In this document: positions 6,468 through 9,715 of the stretch, piece by piece | How the letters are laid out: every line of letters begins with the position of its first letter | How positions within the stretch are numbered: position 1 is the stretch's first letter | Source: Desulfosporosinus sp. | GTDB lineage: Bacteria; Bacillota; Desulfitobacteriia; Desulfitobacteriales; Desulfitobacteriaceae | Direction of reading: 5' to 3' | NCBI GenBank assembly: GCA_003513495.1 | Contig: DOPM01000039.1 | Span: forward strand, 1 to 9,715 | Length of the DNA: 9,715 nucleotides | Made by a program: the position numbers and the translations under genes | The notes under the pieces: generated by a model | Told to the model about the DNA's origin: nothing | Database searches by the model: none | The model's input: only the letters and a program-made list of their open reading frames with translations

Positions 6468-6468
6468 T

Positions 6469-8217
6469 ATGGTGATCCGTCGTTTACTTATCTATCTTAG
6501 ACCGCACTCCAAAGCGTTAAGTGTAGCCTTAGTGGTTTTATTTTTAGCCACCTTTGCCGATGTCGTCGGGCCAATCTTGGTCAAAATTTTTCTCGATCGT
6601 CATTTAATGCCACGTTCGTTCGATTTTACGGATTTGTTACTATTAGGGAGCGGGTATCTAGGACTTCATCTTCTTTCTGTGGGACTAAACTATTATCAGC
6701 TCGTCAGCTTTAATCAGATTGCACTGAAGGTGATTCAACAATTACGAGTCGATGTCTTTAGCCATGTGCAACGCCTCGCACTGGTAGTTTTCGATAAAAC
6801 CCCGGCTGGAGCTTTGGTTTCCCGAATTACGAATGATACGGAAGCGATAAAAGAGCTATTTGTGGGTGTTTTAGCTACTATAGTGCAGAATGTTGTTTTT
6901 CTTATCGGCATTTTTATAGCTATGTTCAGTTTGGATGTTCGACTGGCTACGTTTTGCCTAGTCTTGCTTCCAATCCTTCTTGGCTTGATGTATACCTACC
7001 GAAGGTTAAGCACAAAGGTTTATCGGACCATGCGCAAAGAGCTGAGCTTTCTCAATGCTAAACTGAATGAATCCATCCAAGGGATGAATATTGTGCAAGC
7101 CATGCGCCAAGAAGAGCGCTTCCGTAAAGAATTCAATGTTATTAATATGGCCTATTATCGAGCGGCCATTAGTAACATTCGCTTAGAAAGTTTGTTTGTT
7201 CGACCGGCAGTTGACTTGATTTACACCTTTGCCTTAGTTCTTGTTTTAGACTTTTTTGGGTTTCAGTCGTTGAATGGACCGATTCAGATTGGAGTACTCT
7301 ATGCCTTTATTAACTATCTAGATCGCTTCTTCGAACCCGTTAATATGATGATGCAGAGGTTATCCCAAATTCAGCAATCACTAGTTGCAGCTGAACGGGT
7401 TTTTGAGATTTTGGATGACGACCGCACTGTGCCAATGCCTGTCAGTGCTGCTTTGGCTCCTTCGATTGTCAAAGGGCAGATTGAATTTAAAGAGGTTAGC
7501 TTTTCATATGATGGTTCATCGGATGGCGGATCGGATGTCTTAAAAAAGGTTAGTTTTATAGCTTACCCAGGACAGACCGTGGCTTTAGTAGGGCATACTG
7601 GAAGTGGAAAAAGCACTGTCGCGAATCTCCTCATGCGTTTCTATCCGGTTACAAGCGGAGAAATCCTTATTGATGGGACACCTTTGTCTGAGTTTTCCGA
7701 GGATGAGTTACGAGGGAGAGTTGGACTAGTGGCCCAAGATCCATTTTTATTTGCAGGTGATATTACTAAAAATATTGCACTTTCTAGATCAAATGTTTCT
7801 AAGAAGGATGTGGAGGATGCGGCTTCATTTGTTCAAGCGAATGAATTTCTGCGAAAACTTCCCCAAGGCCTCGCAGAACCGCTCGGAGAGAGGGGGGGCA
7901 CTTTGTCGAGTGGTCAGCGTCAACTCCTATGTTTTGCTCGGACAATGGCAGGTAAACCAAAAATTCTCGTATTGGATGAAGCAACAGCCAGTGTCGATAC
8001 GGAAACTGAAGAGGCAATTCAAACAGCGTTAGAAAAAATGCGCAAAGGCCGCACGACGATTGCGATTGCTCATCGACTTTCAACCATTCAAGATGCGGAC
8101 CTAATTTTAGTCCTTCATAATGGAATGATCGTAGAACGGGGCACTCATACTGAGCTTTTGGTTAACGAAGGGCTTTATCAGAAAATGTTTATGATGCAGC
8201 AGGGTACAGGGGTTTGA
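6469..8217 (+). CDS. ABC exporter half-transporter, catalytic subunit (YheH/BmrD-like)
   Basis: This 582-residue protein is the partner of the preceding gene. I start it at ATG 6469, with GGGGGAG at 6456-6462 six bases upstream; a TTG at 6448 is in frame but lies before that ribosome site. It has six membrane helices within about residues 14-295, then an ATP-binding domain with Walker A GHTGSGKS (375-382), Q-loop Gln423, signature LSSGQ (479-483, second Gly replaced), Walker B ILVLDE (499-504) with catalytic Glu504, D-loop ASVD (507-510) and switch His535. The hydrolytic site therefore pairs this Walker B Glu with the first subunit's LSGGQ. The other site pairs Asp with LSSGQ and should bind ATP but turn over little. 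A Gly/Ser/Asp-rich insertion (about 349-358) follows the A-loop Tyr347. It is shorter than B. subtilis YheH, which has an extra extracellular-side insertion. Confidence 0.92.
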   Translation: MVIRRLLIYLRPHSKALSVALVVLFLATFADVVGPILVKIFLDRHLMPRSFDFTDLLLLGSGYLGLHLLSVGLNYYQLVSFNQIALKVIQQLRVDVFSHVQRLALVVFDKTPAGALVSRITNDTEAIKELFVGVLATIVQNVVFLIGIFIAMFSLDVRLATFCLVLLPILLGLMYTYRRLSTKVYRTMRKELSFLNAKLNESIQGMNIVQAMRQEERFRKEFNVINMAYYRAAISNIRLESLFVRPAVDLIYTFALVLVLDFFGFQSLNGPIQIGVLYAFINYLDRFFEPVNMMMQRLSQIQQSLVAAERVFEILDDDRTVPMPVSAALAPSIVKGQIEFKEVSFSYDGSSDGGSDVLKKVSFIAYPGQTVALVGHTGSGKSTVANLLMRFYPVTSGEILIDGTPLSEFSEDELRGRVGLVAQDPFLFAGDITKNIALSRSNVSKKDVEDAASFVQANEFLRKLPQGLAEPLGERGGTLSSGQRQLLCFARTMAGKPKILVLDEATASVDTETEEAIQTALEKMRKGRTTIAIAHRLSTIQDADLILVLHNGMIVERGTHTELLVNEGLYQKMFMMQQGTGV

Positions 8218-8538
8218 ATAAGCATATTTGAGGATTTCAATTTATCTAGATTATTAGGTTGCATTATAAATCTGATATGAAGTAGTATAGTTAGGAACTA
8301 TGGCTTCTCCGATTGGAATAGTTAAACTTTTTATTAATAAACTGTTTAGAGAATATTAATAGTATTAAGCTAGAATACACATAGAAGAAATCTTTAGAAG
8401 GACCTATAATGGATTGGCAATATAAAGGGGTTGATAAAGACTAGTTGTTTAAAGCTCTGGAAATTCAATATCAATGAGATCTAGAAGCGTAAAATGTTTA
8501 CTTTAGAGTAGAGGGTTATTAAGGAGAGAATAGAGAGA
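8218..8538 (+). other. 321-base A/T-rich spacer before uppP, with dyad symmetries
   Basis: No coding frame of note on either strand. It contains a 6-bp perfect inverted repeat ATAGTT-AGG-AACTAT at 8287-8301 and a larger dyad at 8323-8348, listed separately. TATAAT occurs at 8405-8410 and TAGAAT at 8371-8376, each a possible -10 box, but neither has a convincing -35 at normal spacing. No terminator with a T-tract closes the ABC operon. AAGGAG at 8521-8526 lies 12 bases before the uppP ATG, and a closer AGAGAGA could also serve. Confidence 0.35.
8323..8348. promoter_or_regulatory. 26-base dyad, possible operator upstream of uppP
   Basis: A perfect 12-base palindrome TTTATTAATAAA (8330-8341) is flanked at equal two-base distances by TAAAC (8323-8327) and its complement GTTTA (8344-8348). 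The whole 26-base block shares one centre, with 22 of 26 positions symmetric. It may be a binding site for a dimeric regulator or a weak RNA hairpin. There is no T-tract after it. It lies about 190 bases before uppP and could equally be chance symmetry in A/T-rich DNA. Confidence 0.3.
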
Positions 8539-9369
8539 ATGTTATTGATCGAAATAGTAAAGGCAATTATTCTTGGCATTGTTGAAGGTATTACTGAGTG
8601 GCTGCCAATTAGTAGTACAGGACATATGATTTTAGTGGATGAGTTTATAAAGCTCAATATGAGTGAAGCGTTTAAAGAAATGTTTTTTGTCGTTATTCAA
8701 CTTGGTGCAATCCTTGCGGTTGTCCTTTTGTATTGGGAAAAATTAATCCCCCTCTCTTCCAAAAGGAAGTTGGCAATAAATAATGATACAATTTCATTAT
8801 GGTTTAAAATCTTCACAGCCTGTGTACCAGCGGCAATTATTGGACTTTCGTTTGATGATCAAATTGATGCACAGTTTTATAATTATCAGACTGTGGCAGT
8901 AACGTTAATTATATATGGTATATTGTTTATCATTATCGAAAACAGAAATAAAAATTTAAGGCCCAGAATCAACAATTTGTCTCAAATTACTTATAAAACA
9001 GCAATGATCATAGGCTTATTTCAAGTTTTATCCTTAATTCCTGGGACATCTCGCTCCGGAGCAACTATCCTCGGTGCTATTTTAATAGGCACATCTAGAA
9101 TGGTTGCTGCAGAATTTACGTTTTTTTTAGCAATTCCGGTTATGTTTGGGGCAAGCCTCCTAAAAATCCTGAAATTTGGTTTTGTTTTCACAAGTTCGGA
9201 ACTAATCATTTTAGTTATCGGTATGATCGTTGCATTTGTAGTTTCGTTATTAGCAATCAAATTTTTAGTTGGATATATTAAAACCAACGATTTCAAAGTT
9301 TTTGGTTGGTATAGAATTATATTAGGAATTATTGTAGCCTTATATTTCTTTACACAAAGTGCAATCTAA
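8539..9369 (+). CDS. uppP: Undecaprenyl-diphosphatase UppP (BacA)
   Basis: This 276-residue integral membrane enzyme removes one phosphate from undecaprenyl pyrophosphate. It thereby recycles the lipid carrier for peptidoglycan and other wall polymers, and high levels give bacitracin tolerance. The two catalytic signatures are intact. EGITEWLPISSTGH (16-29) carries Glu16, Glu20, Ser26 and His29; PGTSRSG (168-174) carries Arg172. These correspond to the essential Glu, Ser, His and Arg residues of E. coli BacA. Several hydrophobic helices are spread along the full length, which is normal for the family. The gene is preceded by AAGGAG at a long spacing of 12 bases and followed by a strong hairpin. 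It seems to be transcribed alone. Base composition is more A/T-rich than the ABC genes. Confidence 0.95.
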   Translation: MLLIEIVKAIILGIVEGITEWLPISSTGHMILVDEFIKLNMSEAFKEMFFVVIQLGAILAVVLLYWEKLIPLSSKRKLAINNDTISLWFKIFTACVPAAIIGLSFDDQIDAQFYNYQTVAVTLIIYGILFIIIENRNKNLRPRINNLSQITYKTAMIIGLFQVLSLIPGTSRSGATILGAILIGTSRMVAAEFTFFLAIPVMFGASLLKILKFGFVFTSSELIILVIGMIVAFVVSLLAIKFLVGYIKTNDFKVFGWYRIILGIIVALYFFTQSAI

Positions 9370-9413
9370 ATGTGACCCTGTGCATCGGATCATTCCGGGC
9401 GAAGGGGGAGCTA

Positions 9414-9450
9414 ATTAAGGATAAGATCCACTTATGATCTTATCCTTAAT
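9414..9450 (+). terminator. 15-bp perfect hairpin after uppP
   Basis: ATTAAGGATAAGATC (9414-9428) and its exact complement GATCTTATCCTTAAT (9436-9450) flank a 7-base loop. It lies 45 bases after the uppP stop and is the most perfect inverted repeat in the window. No T-run follows (next bases CTATATGG), so it is not a textbook rho-independent terminator. It may act through stem strength, protect the transcript's 3' end, or derive from a mobile element. Confidence 0.55.
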
Positions 9451-9505
9451 CTATATGGATAAAAATAACATTGACTGAGCAAACTAAAAGGAGTATTATA
9501 ACTGA

Positions 9506-9522
9506 GCGCCACAAAGAGGCGC
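9506..9522. repeat. Short GC-rich inverted repeat upstream of the tandem promoters
   Basis: GCGCC (9506-9510) and GGCGC (9518-9522) flank ACAAAGA. No T-tract follows. It lies about 70 bases upstream of the first -35 box. It could be a small hairpin in a transcript or a protein site; nothing more can be said. Confidence 0.3.
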
Positions 9523-9591
9523 AGACAAACAATTCTGGGAAGGGTTGCTTAGCATTTTTGAGACATTGGCACTAACAAACCAAATTTGTTA

Positions 9592-9620
9592 TTGACAATG
9601 AATGTATAAGATGTTAAGAT
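9592..9620 (+). promoter_or_regulatory. rRNA-type promoter P1
   Basis: A perfect -35 box TTGACA (9592-9597) and the -10 box TAAGAT (9615-9620) are separated by the optimal 17 bases. A/T-rich sequence lies directly upstream (CAAATTTGTTA), like an UP element. The initial transcribed region would begin a few bases after the -10, around the ATTCCGGC motif. Strength, tandem arrangement and the rRNA locus on the other side of the window suggest it drives another ribosomal RNA operon to the right. Confidence 0.85.
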
Positions 9621-9664
9621 ACAATTCCGGCTAAAACGCCTAGAGAATAAAGGAAAATTTAGTA

Positions 9665-9693
9665 TTGACAACGCAAGTTAAAAATGCTAAGAT
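9665..9693 (+). promoter_or_regulatory. rRNA-type promoter P2
   Basis: TTGACA (9665-9670) and TAAGAT (9688-9693), again 17 bases apart, lie exactly 73 bases after P1. The surrounding sequence repeats that of P1: AATTT and TATTGACAA on the left, ATTCCGGC and AAACG on the right. Tandem strong promoters with shared start-region sequence are typical of rRNA operons in Firmicutes. The transcribed gene lies beyond the right edge. Confidence 0.85.
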
Positions 9694-9715
9694 ATGATTC
9701 CGGCCCAAACGGGGC

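Larger units (their letters stand above)
9582..9711 (+). repeat. Tandem direct repeat carrying promoters P1 and P2
   Basis: Two copies, about 9582-9638 and 9655-9711, are offset by 73 bases. Both -35 and -10 boxes, the flanking TA before TTGACA, and the downstream ATTCCGGC...AAACG are kept, while the spacers between the boxes differ. This looks like an old duplication of a promoter unit in which only the functional positions stayed alike. Confidence 0.7.

Noticed and set aside
6448..6468. TTG at 6448 as start of the second ABC subunit
   Set aside because: It lies upstream of the GGGGGAG ribosome site; ATG 6469 is six bases after that site and one base after the preceding stop.
7799..8083. 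Minus-strand frame opposite the second ABC subunit
   Set aside because: It lies opposite the signature and Walker B region, where the sense strand coding is certain.
1..9715. CRISPR array, tRNA genes, riboswitches or a defence island
   Set aside because: No regularly spaced repeats, no tRNA cloverleaf with a CCA-type end, no recognisable riboswitch core, and no nuclease, helicase or toxin-antitoxin pair were seen.

Overview
The window looks like a chromosomal segment of a low-GC, Gram-positive anaerobe of the Clostridia/Peptococcaceae type. Desulfosporosinus or Desulfitobacterium would fit, but that is a guess from overall style, not proof. It lies between two ribosomal RNA loci. The first bases are the 3' end of a 5S rRNA gene followed by a hairpin terminator. 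The last ~130 bases hold two near-identical, strong, rRNA-style promoters (TTGACA, 17 bp, TAAGAT) pointing off the right edge. Every intact gene is on the + strand, co-directional with both rRNA signals.

Left part (1-913): 5S end and terminator, then two decayed insertion sequence pieces. One is an IS66-type accessory gene (tnpA) with an in-frame amber codon. Directly abutting it, on the opposite strand, is a C-terminal catalytic fragment of an IS3-family DDE transposase. Two terminator-like hairpins and a purine-rich leader with several Shine-Dalgarno-like sites follow.

Middle part (914-4470): a small two-helix membrane protein of unknown role; a probable two-gene unit of an iron-sulfur flavoprotein (Isf-type cysteine motif) and a class I SAM-dependent methyltransferase; a spacer with a decayed repeat resembling REP/RAYT-type palindromes; and a DASS (SLC13/CitT/DIT1-type) dicarboxylate or citrate transporter whose first SNT-type substrate motif reads Gly-Ala-Pro.

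Right part (4471-9715): a two-gene operon for a heterodimeric ABC exporter. The first subunit has an Asp in place of the catalytic Glu and the second has the Glu, as in BmrCD, LmrCD and TM287/288. After a ~320-base spacer with dyad symmetry comes undecaprenyl-diphosphatase (uppP/bacA), a cell-wall lipid carrier recycling enzyme that also gives bacitracin tolerance. A 15-bp perfect hairpin follows, then the tandem promoters.

The ABC exporter and UppP could both contribute to tolerance of antibiotics or envelope stress, but that link is inferred only from proximity. I see no convincing new multi-gene system. The most useful leads are the altered transporter motif, the flavoprotein-methyltransferase pair, the repeat-derived spacer, and the use of an inter-rrn interval as a landing zone for mobile DNA.
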